Notes: a model not told the origin generated them from the sequence alone. A stretch of DNA of 64,000 nucleotides from Paraglaciecola polaris LMG 21857 (GCF_000315055.1 NZ_BAER01000044.1:186001-250000), one strand, 5' to 3'. Shown: positions 26,879 through 36,305, counted from the stretch's first letter. Translations and numbers: made by a program.

Positions 26879-29263
26879 TTACTTAAGTAATCGAACCGAG
26901 TTAATGACCACTATGATAGAGCTAAGTGACATGCCAATAACGGCCATCCACGGGGTCAGTACGCCGCTTACTGCCAAAGGTAATACCAATATATTGTAGC
27001 CTAAGGCCCACGCCATATTTTGCCTTATTTTTTGCTTACATCGATGGGCGATGGTGAATAAATTGGGCAATTTACCCAGCGCGTTTTTGAGTAAGATAAT
27101 ATCTGCTGAAGACTTGGCTAGGTCAGCACCAGCGCCTAATGTAACAGCAACATCGGCTTGCGCTAAGACGGGTGCATCATTGATGCCGTCGCCTATCATT
27201 AACACGCTGTGCTGCTCCGACTGTAAATTTTGCACAAACGCCAATTTATCTCGGGGGGATTGCTCGGCTAACCAATTTGAAATACCCAAACTATCAGCAA
27301 TTTGCTGTACGTTGGTTTTGTTATCACCACTGAGCAAACTGATGTCTTTGCGACTCAAACGGCGCAGCATGTCACTGGCATCAGGGCGCAAGGTATCACT
27401 TAGAGTAAATCCACACACAAACTGCCCGCCAATGCGCATCACTATACTGCTACCAGTTAACGCCCTTGGTACCGCATTCGTTGTGCTTGATAGCGTGTGA
27501 GTACCAAGAAGCTCAACCCATTTTTGATTGACCTTGCCACTGACGCCTTCGCCTAAAGTAAAACTGAATTCTGTGACATCGGGGAAAGCCAAACTGTTAT
27601 TAAACGCACGTGCAATGGGGTGCTCTGAAAATTGTTCAACACTATGGGCATAGCGCAGCAACGTTTCGTCACTTAAGTCTGAAATGTTATTCATGGCGGC
27701 GATAGATATTTTACCCTGTGTCAGGGTGCCGGTTTTATCCAGTACGACGTGATCGATTTGAGTCAATTGCTCGAGTACATCAGAGCGCTTGAGCAACACT
27801 CCTTGTTTATTCAGATTTGCCATAGCAAAGGACAAGGCTGATGGCGTCGCCAGCCCAAGCGCACAAGGGCAGGTCGCGATAAGTACGGATATGGCAATCC
27901 AGAATGCCTCAGGATTACCTTGCCACCACCAAAAGATAAAACTACCCAGCGAAAAGAATAAAACAGCCATCACAAAGTACTGAGAAAATTGGTCGGCCAT
28001 GGTGGCAATCTTTGGTTTGTTAGCCATTGCTTGCTCTTGCAAACGGGCGATTTGATTGACCAAAGCATATTTAAATGCGGATGTGACCCGTATCGTCAGG
28101 GTACCGCTTTTATTTATGGTACCGCCGTATACGGAATCATCTGGGTTTTTATCGACGGGATAAAACTCCCCAGTTAACAATGATTCATCGATTTGCGCGC
28201 TACCGCTTAAAACGACGCCATCAATAGGAACGGTTTCCCCAGCTTTTACCAAGATAACATCATCGAGTTGCAGAGATTTTGCTAAGGTCGGTTGCAGTTG
28301 TTCTTCAATCAGCAAATTTGCGGTTAAGGGAATGTATTGCAACATGTTTGCTGAAATTTGTGCCGCTTTATGCCGCGCCTGATGTTCGATGAATCGGCTG
28401 ACCAAAAGTAAAAATATAAACATACAGACGGACTCAAAGTACACCTGACCTTGCTCGAATACAGTGGCCCATACACCAGAGAAGTAGGTGGCGAGCAGGG
28501 CGATAGAGACGGGCACATCCATATTCACTGTACGGCCTTTTAATGCTTTATAGGCGCTATGGTAAAAGCCGGCGCCAGAATAGAACACTACAGGCGTACT
28601 TAATATCAGGCTCACCCAACTAAAAAATGAACTGGTTTCCCGCTCCAAATCACCAAACAAATCAAAATATACACCAACCGCTAACATCATAACTTGCATG
28701 GTCATCAAGCCGGCAAGCCCAATACGTTTAAGTTGTGTTTTGTGAGACTGTTGAAACAAGGCTTCGTGTTGTTCTTGTTGAAAGGGACTTGGGTGATAAC
28801 CGATACGCTCAATGGATGCCATGATTTGGCTGAGAGTCACGACATCGGAGTACCAGCTAACTAATGCGCGATTTGCGGTAACATTCACTGATACCTGTTT
28901 AATGCCTTTTACTTTGCTTAATTGCTTTTCGATCAGCCAACCACAGGCCGCGCAGCTAATACCGCTCAAGCTTAATTGTATTTCACTGACATCCCCCTGA
29001 TGAATAACAAAGTCTTGCTGAATACTCTGTTCATCGAATATGGCTAATTGATCTAAGGTCTCTTGAAGATTATCGTCTGCCTTAACACTAGGCTCTGTCC
29101 GAAAACGGTAATAATCATCTAAGCCATTTTCAACGATTGCTTGGGCAACCGCTTGGCAACCAGGGCAACACATAATGCGATTGTGATCTAAAATTATGGT
29201 GCAATATTTATCGCCATTCACCGCGGGCAAGCCGCAATGGTAGCAGTTAACTATCTGTGTCAT
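26879..29263 (-). CDS. ccoI: Copper-transporting P-type ATPase CcoI/FixI
   Basis: Inner-membrane P1B ATPase of 794 residues that supplies copper to cbb3 oxidase. Order of features: N-terminal CxxC-rich segment (CYHCG, MCCPGC) typical of FixI/CcoI, HMA domain with GISCAACGW, membrane helices, the TGE motif in [22 protein letters not shown] as the intramembrane metal site, phosphorylation DKTGTLTQGK and hinge [15 protein letters not shown]. The FixI-type N-terminus and the ccoH and ccoS neighbours separate it from the CopA-type efflux pump encoded later in this window. Its start overlaps the ccoH stop as TAATG. Confidence 0.95.
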   Translation of the reverse strand: MTQIVNCYHCGLPAVNGDKYCTIILDHNRIMCCPGCQAVAQAIVENGLDDYYRFRTEPSVKADDNLQETLDQLAIFDEQSIQQDFVIHQGDVSEIQLSLSGISCAACGWLIEKQLSKVKGIKQVSVNVTANRALVSWYSDVVTLSQIMASIERIGYHPSPFQQEQHEALFQQSHKTQLKRIGLAGLMTMQVMMLAVGVYFDLFGDLERETSSFFSWVSLILSTPVVFYSGAGFYHSAYKALKGRTVNMDVPVSIALLATYFSGVWATVFEQGQVYFESVCMFIFLLLVSRFIEHQARHKAAQISANMLQYIPLTANLLIEEQLQPTLAKSLQLDDVILVKAGETVPIDGVVLSGSAQIDESLLTGEFYPVDKNPDDSVYGGTINKSGTLTIRVTSAFKYALVNQIARLQEQAMANKPKIATMADQFSQYFVMAVLFFSLGSFIFWWWQGNPEAFWIAISVLIATCPCALGLATPSALSFAMANLNKQGVLLKRSDVLEQLTQIDHVVLDKTGTLTQGKISIAAMNNISDLSDETLLRYAHSVEQFSEHPIARAFNNSLAFPDVTEFSFTLGEGVSGKVNQKWVELLGTHTLSSTTNAVPRALTGSSIVMRIGGQFVCGFTLSDTLRPDASDMLRRLSRKDISLLSGDNKTNVQQIADSLGISNWLAEQSPRDKLAFVQNLQSEQHSVLMIGDGINDAPVLAQADVAVTLGAGADLAKSSADIILLKNALGKLPNLFTIAHRCKQKIRQNMAWALGYNILVLPLAVSGVLTPWMAVIGMSLSSIIVVINSVRLLK

Positions 29264-29772
29264 TAGGGCTTAAAGGTTATGCTATCTGTTTGTGGTAAGG
29301 ACAGGGTTTGTTGCACCTTCCATGTTTGATCATGGGGCGTCAGGGCGACCTGCCACTTACCCGTCAAATCGTGTTCAGCTATACCGCGATATACGCCTTG
29401 GGCATCTCTGAACAAATCTATGACCTGATCTTTGGGTGCTTGAGTGACATGATAAAACGCTAACCGCAGGGCTGCGCCACTTTGTGGTGCACCACTGATA
29501 AAACGTAAACTAACCTGCTGTTGGTCCACAGTCAGTTGAGTTTCAATCATGAGATCTTTTGCTTTTTGTACTTTTTCAAGGCTAATATTAATCGCTTTGC
29601 CCTGTTTATAATAATCATCAACCACCATGGCGTCTTGCCCGTCGAATGCAAAGCGCAGCATATTGAAACTCAAGATCATAGAGCATACTGGAATGGTAAT
29701 AAGAAACCACGGCCAAAACTGCTTATACCATTTTTTGTTTTCAGTAATTGATGGCTCTGAAATAGGGGACAT
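29263..29772 (-). CDS. ccoH: Cbb3 oxidase assembly protein CcoH/FixH
   Basis: A 169-residue FixH-family protein: a cytoplasmic N-terminus, one membrane segment (FWPWFLITIPVCSMILSFNM), then a periplasmic domain with the hallmark DDYYKQGKAIN. It stays associated with the oxidase during assembly together with CcoI. It is separated from ccoP by an intrinsic terminator, so ccoHIS expression partly depends on read-through or its own promoter. Confidence 0.92.
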   Translation of the reverse strand: MSPISEPSITENKKWYKQFWPWFLITIPVCSMILSFNMLRFAFDGQDAMVVDDYYKQGKAINISLEKVQKAKDLMIETQLTVDQQQVSLRFISGAPQSGAALRLAFYHVTQAPKDQVIDLFRDAQGVYRGIAEHDLTGKWQVALTPHDQTWKVQQTLSLPQTDSITFKP

Positions 29773-29798
29773 AACAACCTTAAATAAATGATGAATAT

Positions 29799-29822
29799 AA
29801 AAAAGCCTCGCACAAGCGAGGC
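29799..29822 (-). terminator. Intrinsic terminator between ccoP and ccoH
   Basis: On the minus strand GCCTCG-CTTGTG-CGAGGC is followed directly by six T. It lies about 22 bp past the ccoP stop codon and splits ccoNOQP from ccoHIS. Confidence 0.85.
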
Positions 29823-29843
29823 CTATTCTAACCGAAAACGGTT

Positions 29844-30797
29844 TTATTTACCTTGCGATAAACTGTAAACATATGCTGCAACCAAGTGGATTTTTTCATC
29901 CCCCAAGGTTTTCTTGAACGAGGGCATCACACCGTTACGGCCATACGTTAGGGTTTCAGTAACGGCTTTATGACTGCCGCCGTATAACCAAATATTATCG
30001 GTTAAATTCGGCGCACCTATCGCTTGATTACCTTTTCCGTCAGGGCCATGACAAGCAGAACAAATGGCAAAGCGGACTTTACCTTTTTCCGCTAAGTCGG
30101 GGTCAACCTGACGACCGCTAAGGCTTAGGGCATAAGCTACTACTTCTTCAATACCTTTCTCACCAAACGAATCGAGTTGTGCAGGCATAGCGGCTTGACG
30201 TCCAAGCGTTAAGGTTTCAGTGATTTTGGCTGGCGTGCCGCCGTATAACCAATCATTATCTGTTAGGTTAGGGAAGCCACGTTGACCGCGGGCATCAGAA
30301 CCATGACACTGAGAACAATTCTGACTAAACAAGCGTTGACCCACTTTTAACGCTTCTGGGTCTTGGGCTAATGTTTCAATCGGTTGTTTAGCATAAGCAG
30401 CAAAAATAGGGGCAAAGCGTTCTTCAGCAAAGTCTAATTCACGGTCGTACTGAACGATATCGCCATTTTCTTTTGCCGCAATGCGCGCCGCTTCTGACTC
30501 AGCCAGTGAACGAATGTCTTGGTTTGAACTTTTCCATCCAAGCAAGCCTTCGAAACTGCCTAATCCAGGGTAAAGTAAGAAATACAAGAAGCCCCAAATA
30601 ATGGTGGCATAAAACATAATCGTCCACCAACGTGGTAGCTGATTGTTTATTTCAAGAATACCATCAAATTCATGATGCATATCATCGCCTTCAGCAACAC
30701 CTGTTTTGTTGCTTAAGCACCAACGCAATAATAAAAAACAACCAATAATTGTTCCCAGCGTGATAACTGTGATCCAAATGCTCCAAAAGCTACTCAT
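29844..30797 (-). CDS. ccoP: Cbb3 oxidase diheme subunit CcoP
   Basis: Membrane-anchored diheme cytochrome c, about 317 residues. Two membrane segments near the N-terminus (IWITVITLGTIIGCFLLL and WWTIMFYATIIWGFLYFLL) are followed by two cytochrome c domains with heme motifs CSQCH and CSACH, each with a distal methionine region (AAMPAQ and GVMPSF). The start MSSFWSIW, eight bases inside the end of ccoQ, fits the family better than an upstream in-frame start. It passes electrons to CcoO and CcoN. Confidence 0.95.
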   Translation of the reverse strand: MSSFWSIWITVITLGTIIGCFLLLRWCLSNKTGVAEGDDMHHEFDGILEINNQLPRWWTIMFYATIIWGFLYFLLYPGLGSFEGLLGWKSSNQDIRSLAESEAARIAAKENGDIVQYDRELDFAEERFAPIFAAYAKQPIETLAQDPEALKVGQRLFSQNCSQCHGSDARGQRGFPNLTDNDWLYGGTPAKITETLTLGRQAAMPAQLDSFGEKGIEEVVAYALSLSGRQVDPDLAEKGKVRFAICSACHGPDGKGNQAIGAPNLTDNIWLYGGSHKAVTETLTYGRNGVMPSFKKTLGDEKIHLVAAYVYSLSQGK

Positions 30798-30963
30798 GTG
30801 TGCCTGACTCCCGCTTCTCTTTTTTGTCCTCATCAGCAAAAATCAGATTGGCGGCTTCGTCGAAGCCTACCTTAGATTTTTTACTGTAGGCCCAAATAAC
30901 AATACCTATAAATACAGCAAATACGATTAGGGTAAATATGGTTCCAGTGATTGCGTAATCCAT
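30790..30963 (-). CDS. ccoQ: Cbb3 oxidase small subunit CcoQ
   Basis: A 57-residue protein read from the gap between ccoO and ccoP. It starts MDYAITGTIFTLIVFAVF with one membrane segment ending IWAYSKKSKVGFDEAA, the classic CcoQ layout (single helix, then a positive and an acidic stretch). Its ATG is one base after the ccoO stop codon and its end overlaps ccoP by eight bases. It stabilises the oxidase complex. Confidence 0.93.
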   Translation of the reverse strand: MDYAITGTIFTLIVFAVFIGIVIWAYSKKSKVGFDEAANLIFADEDKKEKRESGTHE

Positions 30964-30964
30964 A

Positions 30965-31570
30965 TTATTTCAACGCTGTCCCAAGAGACTGCAAATATGC
31001 AACTAATGCATCAATCTCATATTTCCCTTCAACCGCTGCTTTTGCACCTGCTATATCTTCATCGGTGTAAGGCACACCAAAACCACGAAATACGGTTAGC
31101 TTTTTAGCGGTGAGATCACCTGTCAACTGGTTTTCAAACAACCAAGGAAAACCAGGCATGTTGGACTCAGGTACAACGTCACGCGGATTTCTCAAATGAA
31201 CACGGTGCCATTCATCACTATAACGACCACCTACGCGGGCCAAATCAGGACCGGTACGTTTTGAACCCCACAGGAATGGATGCTCCCAAACAGACTCACC
31301 GGCAACTGAATAATGGCCATAACGCTCTGTCTCGGCACGAAATGGACGGATCATTTGACTATGGCAGCCCACACAACCTTCACGAATATAAATATCGCGC
31401 CCTTCCATTTCTAGGGCAGTGTAGGGTTCAAGACCATCAACTGGTTTCATTGTTTGCTGTTGAAACATTAACGGTGTGATCTCAACCATGGCGCCCAAAC
31501 TGATGGCCACCAAGATTAAAATAGTTAATAAACCAACGTTTTTTTCTACTAACTCGTGTGCATTTCTCAT
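30965..31570 (-). CDS. ccoO: Cbb3 oxidase monoheme subunit CcoO
   Basis: Membrane-bound cytochrome c of 201 residues. One N-terminal helix ([19 protein letters not shown]) is followed by the heme motif [12 protein letters not shown] and a distal Met in [10 protein letters not shown]. It accepts electrons from CcoP and passes them to CcoN. It lies 11 bp after ccoN in a tightly packed operon. Confidence 0.96.
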   Translation of the reverse strand: MRNAHELVEKNVGLLTILILVAISLGAMVEITPLMFQQQTMKPVDGLEPYTALEMEGRDIYIREGCVGCHSQMIRPFRAETERYGHYSVAGESVWEHPFLWGSKRTGPDLARVGGRYSDEWHRVHLRNPRDVVPESNMPGFPWLFENQLTGDLTAKKLTVFRGFGVPYTDEDIAGAKAAVEGKYEIDALVAYLQSLGTALK

Positions 31571-31581
31571 CTAATCTGCTC

Positions 31582-33021
31582 CTACGCTGGCTGTACTTCG
31601 GCGTCTGAACGAGCAGGCTCGTCTTCAGACTTAGAACGGATGGTCATGTAACAGTTATATGCCATGATAAACATACCAACTACCACAAATAGACCGCCAA
31701 CAAAGCGCACAAAGTAGAAAGGTTTAGATGCTTCAAGAGCTTCAACAAAACTATAGGTCAAGGTGCCGTCAGAATTGACTGCGCGCCACATTAGGCCTTG
31801 TAAAACACCCGACATCCACATGGCAACTATGTATAACACCACACCGATTGTCGCTAACCAGAAGTGAACGTTGATCAGATAAATACTGTGCATTTTAGGT
31901 TTATTGAACAACACCGGGATAAGGTGATAAATCGAACCAATGGAAACCATAGCAACCCAACCTAACGCACCAGAGTGCACGTGACCAATTGTCCAGTCAG
32001 TGTAATGGGATAGGGCGTTAACGGTTTTAATTGCCATCATCGGACCTTCAAAGGTCGACATGCCATAGAACGACAACGACACCACAAGAAAGCGCAAAAC
32101 GGGGTCGGTGCGTAATTTATGCCAAGCACCGGAAAGTGTCATAATACCGTTTATCATGCCGCCCCATGAAGGAACGAACAAAATGATCGACATCACCATA
32201 CCAACAGATTGAGTCCAATCAGGCAGTGCAGTGTAATGCAGATGGTGAGGGCCTGCCCATATGTACAGCGAAATCAGTGCCCAAAAATGAACAACCGATA
32301 AGCGGTATGAATAAACTGGGCGACCCGCTTGTTTAGGCACGAAGTAGTACATCATGCCCAAGAAACCAGCGGTGAGGAAGAAACCTACTGCATTATGCCC
32401 GTACCACCATTGCATAATGGCATCTACTGCACCGGCATAAATCGAATACGATTTAAATAACGAGACGGGAATAGCCATACTGTTACCGATATGCAGGACT
32501 AATACGGTCAAGATAAATGCCCCGAAGAACCAGTTGGCAACATAAATATGAGAAACCTTGCGGATAATCATAGTGCCGAAAAAGTTAATCATATAGGCGG
32601 TCCAAACCAGCGCAAGCAGGATATCGATTGGCCATTCTAATTCTGCATACTCTTTTGTCGAAGTTAATCCCATTGGTAGGGTAATAACCGCAGACAGGAT
32701 GACAGCTTGCCACCCCCAAAAGGTAAATGATGCCAATTTGTCACTGAATAAACGGACCTGAGAGGTACGCTGAACCACATAAAATGAGGTTGCCATCAAT
32801 GCACACCCGCCAAACGCAAAAATAACCGCGTTAGTATGTAAAGGTCGTAAACGTGAAAACGTTAACCAAGGTGTGTCGAAATTAAGGGCTGGCCAATATA
32901 ATTGGGCCGCAATAAACACGCCTAATGACATGCCAATTATGCCCCAGACGACCGTCATAACTGCAAACTGACGTACTACTTTATAGTTGTAGTCAGGGTG
33001 TACTTGAATCGCTTCACTCAT
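31582..33021 (-). CDS. ccoN: Cbb3 oxidase catalytic subunit CcoN
   Basis: Catalytic subunit of the high-affinity terminal oxidase, 479 residues, with about twelve membrane helices. It carries the heme-copper histidines (for example [31 protein letters not shown], the [13 protein letters not shown] copper-site region and [13 protein letters not shown]). It reduces oxygen to water at low oxygen. First gene of ccoNOQP. One perfect FNR box and one imperfect box lie upstream, fitting induction at low oxygen. Confidence 0.97.
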   Translation of the reverse strand: MSEAIQVHPDYNYKVVRQFAVMTVVWGIIGMSLGVFIAAQLYWPALNFDTPWLTFSRLRPLHTNAVIFAFGGCALMATSFYVVQRTSQVRLFSDKLASFTFWGWQAVILSAVITLPMGLTSTKEYAELEWPIDILLALVWTAYMINFFGTMIIRKVSHIYVANWFFGAFILTVLVLHIGNSMAIPVSLFKSYSIYAGAVDAIMQWWYGHNAVGFFLTAGFLGMMYYFVPKQAGRPVYSYRLSVVHFWALISLYIWAGPHHLHYTALPDWTQSVGMVMSIILFVPSWGGMINGIMTLSGAWHKLRTDPVLRFLVVSLSFYGMSTFEGPMMAIKTVNALSHYTDWTIGHVHSGALGWVAMVSIGSIYHLIPVLFNKPKMHSIYLINVHFWLATIGVVLYIVAMWMSGVLQGLMWRAVNSDGTLTYSFVEALEASKPFYFVRFVGGLFVVVGMFIMAYNCYMTIRSKSEDEPARSDAEVQPA

Positions 33022-33103
33022 TTTAATGAATCTTCCACTTCAATAAGGATGTATGTGTATCTCGTGTGTGTCTTAGCGCATGTTTGTTTTGTGTATGCGT
33101 ACA

Positions 33104-33117
33104 TTGACAGGTGTCAT
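33104..33117. promoter_or_regulatory. Imperfect FNR-type box proximal to ccoN
   Basis: TTGACAGGTGTCAT contains TGACA-GG-TGTCA, a perfect short palindrome resembling an FNR/ANR site, centred about 90 bp before ccoN. Confidence 0.45.
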
Positions 33118-33224
33118 CTATGCCCATACACAAAATTAGCATACTAAAAACCCGCGTATAATAATCAAAACAGGGCTAAAAAGATAGGCTCAAACGCACT
33201 TGTAAGCCGTGTTTCTATGTTGCA

Positions 33225-33244
33225 AACTTGATGCAAATCAAGTT
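33225..33244. promoter_or_regulatory. fnr box: Perfect FNR box in the ccoN / unknown-gene divergent promoter
   Basis: AACTTGATGCAAATCAAGTT is an 8-4-8 palindrome containing the exact consensus TTGAT-N4-ATCAA. It lies 213 bp from ccoN and 26 bp (centre) from the GTG of the divergent gene. It could activate ccoNOQP, control the divergent gene, or both. The FNR encoded in this window has the matching ETISR recognition helix. Confidence 0.85.
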
Positions 33245-33260
33245 ATTAAAATAGCCATCT

Positions 33261-33722
33261 GTGAATCGTCTACTTATTACCCGTTTATGGCCCGTCGTGG
33301 CGGTGGCCATTTTGATCGCCTTTGCTTACGTTTATTCATCACCAGAGGTGAAAATTCAACAGGGCGCACAATGTCAGTTAGTTGGCACCCAAACTTGTGT
33401 GGCGGTTTTGCAAGACCGGCAATTCAGCGCGCGCCTGCTGCAAGCCGCTGAAGTGGAAGAAGAGTTGTACATAGAATTGGCTTACCCTAGTCAATACGAA
33501 CTGCAGCAAAGCTACATTCAGGGCATCAATATGTACATGGGCCAAACCGCTTTAATTAAAACTACCTCAAGGGACGATGGGGAGATAAACCTTGCCCAAT
33601 ATATGTTTTTCTTAGGCGCATGCAGTGAACGAAATATGCGTTGGCAACTGGTATTACTTTTTGTAAATCCAGCGACCTTGGACGAAAAACGGTTATTTTT
33701 TAATTTTCAAACCCATTTTTAA
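33261..33722 (+). CDS. Unknown membrane-anchored protein divergent from ccoN
   Basis: A 153-residue protein not recognised by me. One N-terminal membrane segment (LWPVVAVAILIAFAYVY) is followed by a soluble domain that would face the periplasm. Conserved-looking features are a cysteine pair at 38 and 46, INMYMGQ (M91, M93) and FLGACSERNMRW (C121, M126), residues that could bind copper or form a disulfide. The GTG start lies just after a perfect FNR box. The shared promoter with ccoN suggests a part in cbb3 oxidase biogenesis, but this is inference. Confidence 0.75.
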   Translation: MNRLLITRLWPVVAVAILIAFAYVYSSPEVKIQQGAQCQLVGTQTCVAVLQDRQFSARLLQAAEVEEELYIELAYPSQYELQQSYIQGINMYMGQTALIKTTSRDDGEINLAQYMFFLGACSERNMRWQLVLLFVNPATLDEKRLFFNFQTHF

Positions 33723-33740
33723 CCGGCGCTTAAGCACCGG
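33723..33740. repeat. Hairpin after the unknown gene
   Basis: CCGGCGCTTAAGCACCGG is a nearly perfect palindrome (one mismatch) starting within a few bases of the stop codon. It may help terminate the plus-strand transcript ahead of the main terminator. Confidence 0.5.
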
Positions 33741-33769
33741 CCGTTTGGCATGAATACAGCGCACATAAA

Positions 33770-33800
33770 AAACGCCTAGGTAGTAACTGGCTAGGCGTTT
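33770..33800. terminator. Bidirectional terminator, unknown gene / bfr
   Basis: Perfect 10-bp stem AAACGCCTAG/CTAGGCGTTT with an 11-nt loop; the A-rich left flank gives a T-rich tail on the minus strand. Lies between convergent genes. Confidence 0.8.
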
Positions 33801-33826
33801 CATAATCGTGATGACCAAACATGGGT

Positions 33827-34294
33827 TTACATTTGAGACTGCAAGTAGTTAGAAAGCCCAATACGCTTAATTAACCCTAGTTGCTGCTCTAACCAATGAG
33901 CATGATCCATTTCAGTATCATCTAATAACACCATAAGCATGTCACGGGTCACATAATCTTGTTCAGATTCGGCAACAGCAATAACTTCTTTAAGTTTATC
34001 ACCCACTGCGTATTCAACCCGCAAGTCACTCTCTAGCATAGAAGGCACATCTGTACCTATAAGCAAACCATCGCGATCAACCATATTAGGTGTGCCCTCG
34101 AGGAACAAAATACGTTCGATAAGCTTAGTGGCATGACCTTTTTCATCATCGAATTCATGATTAATGCGTTCGTAAAGTTTGTTTAATCCCCAGTCTAAAT
34201 ACATTTGAGAATGCACAAAGTATTGATCCATCGCTGCTAATTCATAAGCGAGTAGAGCATTCAAGCCTGATATAACGTTACTTTTACCTTGCAT
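33827..34294 (-). CDS. bfr: Bacterioferritin, ferroxidase-type subunit
   Basis: A 155-residue bacterioferritin. By alignment with E. coli Bfr it keeps all ferroxidase ligands (E18, E51, H54, E94, E127, H130; see HEFDDEKGHAT and TEMDHAHW), but the heme ligand Met52 is replaced by lysine. It should therefore oxidise Fe(II) without binding heme in homodimers. The gene before it encodes the complementary subunit and the two overlap as TAATG, so equal synthesis and a mixed 24-mer are likely. Confidence 0.92.
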   Translation of the reverse strand: MQGKSNVISGLNALLAYELAAMDQYFVHSQMYLDWGLNKLYERINHEFDDEKGHATKLIERILFLEGTPNMVDRDGLLIGTDVPSMLESDLRVEYAVGDKLKEVIAVAESEQDYVTRDMLMVLLDDTEMDHAHWLEQQLGLIKRIGLSNYLQSQM

Positions 34295-34773
34295 TAGTCT
34301 TCCCCTTCAATAACTTGGGCTTGTAGATAATTTTGTAAACCCATATGTTTAATTTGATATTGCTGAGTTTCCAGCCAATCCAAATGCTCTTCTTCGTATT
34401 CAAGAATGTCTTCTAATAACTCACGGGAAACGTAATCCTGTTCTTGTTCACATAAGCTGATGGCATTTTTTAATACTGGGATCTGATGTTGTTGAAATGT
34501 CATGTCACATTGCAACATTTCTTCCGTTTCTTCACCGATAAGCAATTTACCGAGCATTTGCAGGTTCGGTAAACCTTGCAAAAACAAGACACGCTCAATA
34601 ATGGCATCAGCTTGTTTCATGTCCTTAATGGATTTTTTGTAGCACTTTTTGTCCAGCGCATTCAATCCCCAATTTTTATACATTCTAGCATGCAAAAAAT
34701 ACTGGTTAATTGACGTTAACTCACCCGTTAATACCTCATTTAAAGCAGAGACGACTTTTTTACTGCGCAACAT
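34294..34773 (-). CDS. bfr: Bacterioferritin, heme-binding subunit with degenerate ferroxidase centre
   Basis: A 159-residue bacterioferritin. The heme ligand Met52 is kept (KSIKDMKQAD), but ferroxidase ligands are changed: Glu51 to Asp, His54 to Gln and Glu94 to Gln, while Glu127 and His130 remain. It would hold heme for electron transfer and iron release but oxidise iron poorly. Paired bfr genes with this division of labour are known in Pseudomonas, Neisseria and Magnetospirillum. It is transcribed first and coupled to the ferroxidase subunit gene. Confidence 0.92.
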   Translation of the reverse strand: MLRSKKVVSALNEVLTGELTSINQYFLHARMYKNWGLNALDKKCYKKSIKDMKQADAIIERVLFLQGLPNLQMLGKLLIGEETEEMLQCDMTFQQHQIPVLKNAISLCEQEQDYVSRELLEDILEYEEEHLDWLETQQYQIKHMGLQNYLQAQVIEGED

Positions 34774-35044
34774 AATTTCACCTATTTATAAACGCGATAA
34801 AGCGCAAACTTGGCTTATCTTTCACCGAATGCCGCGAGTATAGTTTATAAATACAGATAAATCAAAAAACCTTTTTATTTCATATAGATAGAGAATGAAA
34901 ATGAGAATAGTTGACGATTGTATCTTGATTCCTAGTTGCTAAAAAGGTGAGAGGAACAGCCGGTTAGTTAAACCAGTGATTAGATTAGGAAAATTCAACC
35001 TAACCCTGGTGCAAACAAACATCATTTACTATGAGATAGAACGA

Positions 35045-36121
35045 TTACACCGCTGTGTTCGTTTCTAGTGTCATGGCGGTATCCAATACTATCCCAGTAG
35101 ACGGACGGCCAATGCCTTTTAGTAATCGACCCAAAATATCAGCTCCGGTAATAAGGCGGGGTAATTCAGAAGACCACACCACTATGACATCAGCATGCAG
35201 CACTTCATCAGAACTGACATCAATATCTTGAGTGATTTTCAGCCGTTGCATCGCATCACCCAAGGTGCAGTTTTTATCTTCAATGATAAGCGGTCGATGA
35301 CAAAATTTATAAGCATCACAAGGAATGTTATCCACTAAGGTGGCGCGAATAAACCCATCGGCGTCCAACATCAGTAATGGGTTACGCTGCTCGTCTAATA
35401 ACAAAACCCATTTATGACCTGATGCGTTGACCGCATTAACAAAATCAGCAAACCCTTCACTTCCTTGTTCCGGCAATAGGGGTAAATCAAGTTTACAAGG
35501 CATGGTCAGCATGCTTTTTGGATCAATCACTTCGCCTTCTTCGTTTACTGTGATGTTATCGATCTGCAAAAAGTTAAGTGCACCGACACCTTGTACGTGC
35601 TCAACATCGGTTTCGTCGGCATCTATGTGCGCGTTTATAATGGCGGTTAACTCTTTTTCACGAAAATAGGTGATACCTTCACGGCCTAACCAGCCATCTA
35701 AAATCAACGCCGTTGGTTTGGCGACTATGAATAACAGTACTTGGTAGAATCGAATGATAGGCGTGAGCTTAGATGCCACTTGTAATGCATTGCGTGAAAA
35801 ATAAGCTTGGGGAAAAATTTCACCCAAAAAAGTGATAACGATAGTGGAAAACATAAACGAATACATGCCTGCTAGGACAGAATCGGACAGTAAAGTGAGT
35901 AAAACGTTTATGGATACGTTGCCCCATAATATCGTTGATAACAAAAAATTAGAGTCTTCTCGCATGGACAGGATCACCGATGCGTTCGTGTTGCCTTGTT
36001 TGGCTTCAACATCTAATTGCAAGCGGCTCAAGCTGAAAAACGCTAAATTTAAGCCAGAAAAAATAGCCGACTGGGTGACACAAAACGCGATACCCAACCA
36101 AATCAATATATCTACAGTCAT
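35045..36121 (-). CDS. CNNM (DUF21) family transporter with CBS-type region
   Basis: A 358-residue inner-membrane protein. The DUF21/CNNM domain fills the first half, with three to four helices (for example FCVTQSAIFSGLNLAFFSLS and STIVITFLGEIFPQAYFSRNA). A cytosolic CBS-pair-like region starting at ITVNEEGEVIDPKSML follows, and there is no CorC_HlyC domain. CNNM/CorC proteins move or regulate Mg2+ and other divalent cations. It is divergent from the small gene-cmpX-sigX operon and has its own copy of the same TGTGAC-N17-CGTCAA promoter, linking it to that regulon. Confidence 0.82.
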   Translation of the reverse strand: MTVDILIWLGIAFCVTQSAIFSGLNLAFFSLSRLQLDVEAKQGNTNASVILSMREDSNFLLSTILWGNVSINVLLTLLSDSVLAGMYSFMFSTIVITFLGEIFPQAYFSRNALQVASKLTPIIRFYQVLLFIVAKPTALILDGWLGREGITYFREKELTAIINAHIDADETDVEHVQGVGALNFLQIDNITVNEEGEVIDPKSMLTMPCKLDLPLLPEQGSEGFADFVNAVNASGHKWVLLLDEQRNPLLMLDADGFIRATLVDNIPCDAYKFCHRPLIIEDKNCTLGDAMQRLKITQDIDVSSDEVLHADVIVVWSSELPRLITGADILGRLLKGIGRPSTGIVLDTAMTLETNTAV

Positions 36122-36211
36122 GTTATTTCTCGTGTGTTAAGAGCTAAGCTCCTAATATTATTATATATTCAAGCACCGGCATGTTTTAGATATGACCAGC
36201 AGTGCATAAGG

Positions 36212-36240
36212 TTGACGAGTCTGCAGGCCATAAAGTCACA
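36212..36240 (-). promoter_or_regulatory. Candidate ECF (SigX-type) promoter for the CNNM gene
   Basis: On the minus strand, -35 TGTGAC (36240-36235), 17-bp spacer, -10 CGTCAA (36217-36212), about 90 bp before the CNNM start. Same architecture as three plus-strand promoters in this locus. Confidence 0.65.
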
Positions 36241-36305
36241 CAATATGTGTTTTTCTTTATTGCTATTCGCGGTGCCGATAACGCCGATAAAAATTAGTGG
36301 TGTAA

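Noticed and set aside
27051-27500. 149-codon plus-strand frame inside ccoI
   Set aside because: Antisense shadow of the conserved ATP-binding region of CcoI; no start context.
33209-33451. 80-codon frame overlapping the unknown gene next to ccoN
   Set aside because: Starts inside the FNR-box promoter and lies in another frame of a gene with a good membrane-anchor N-terminus.
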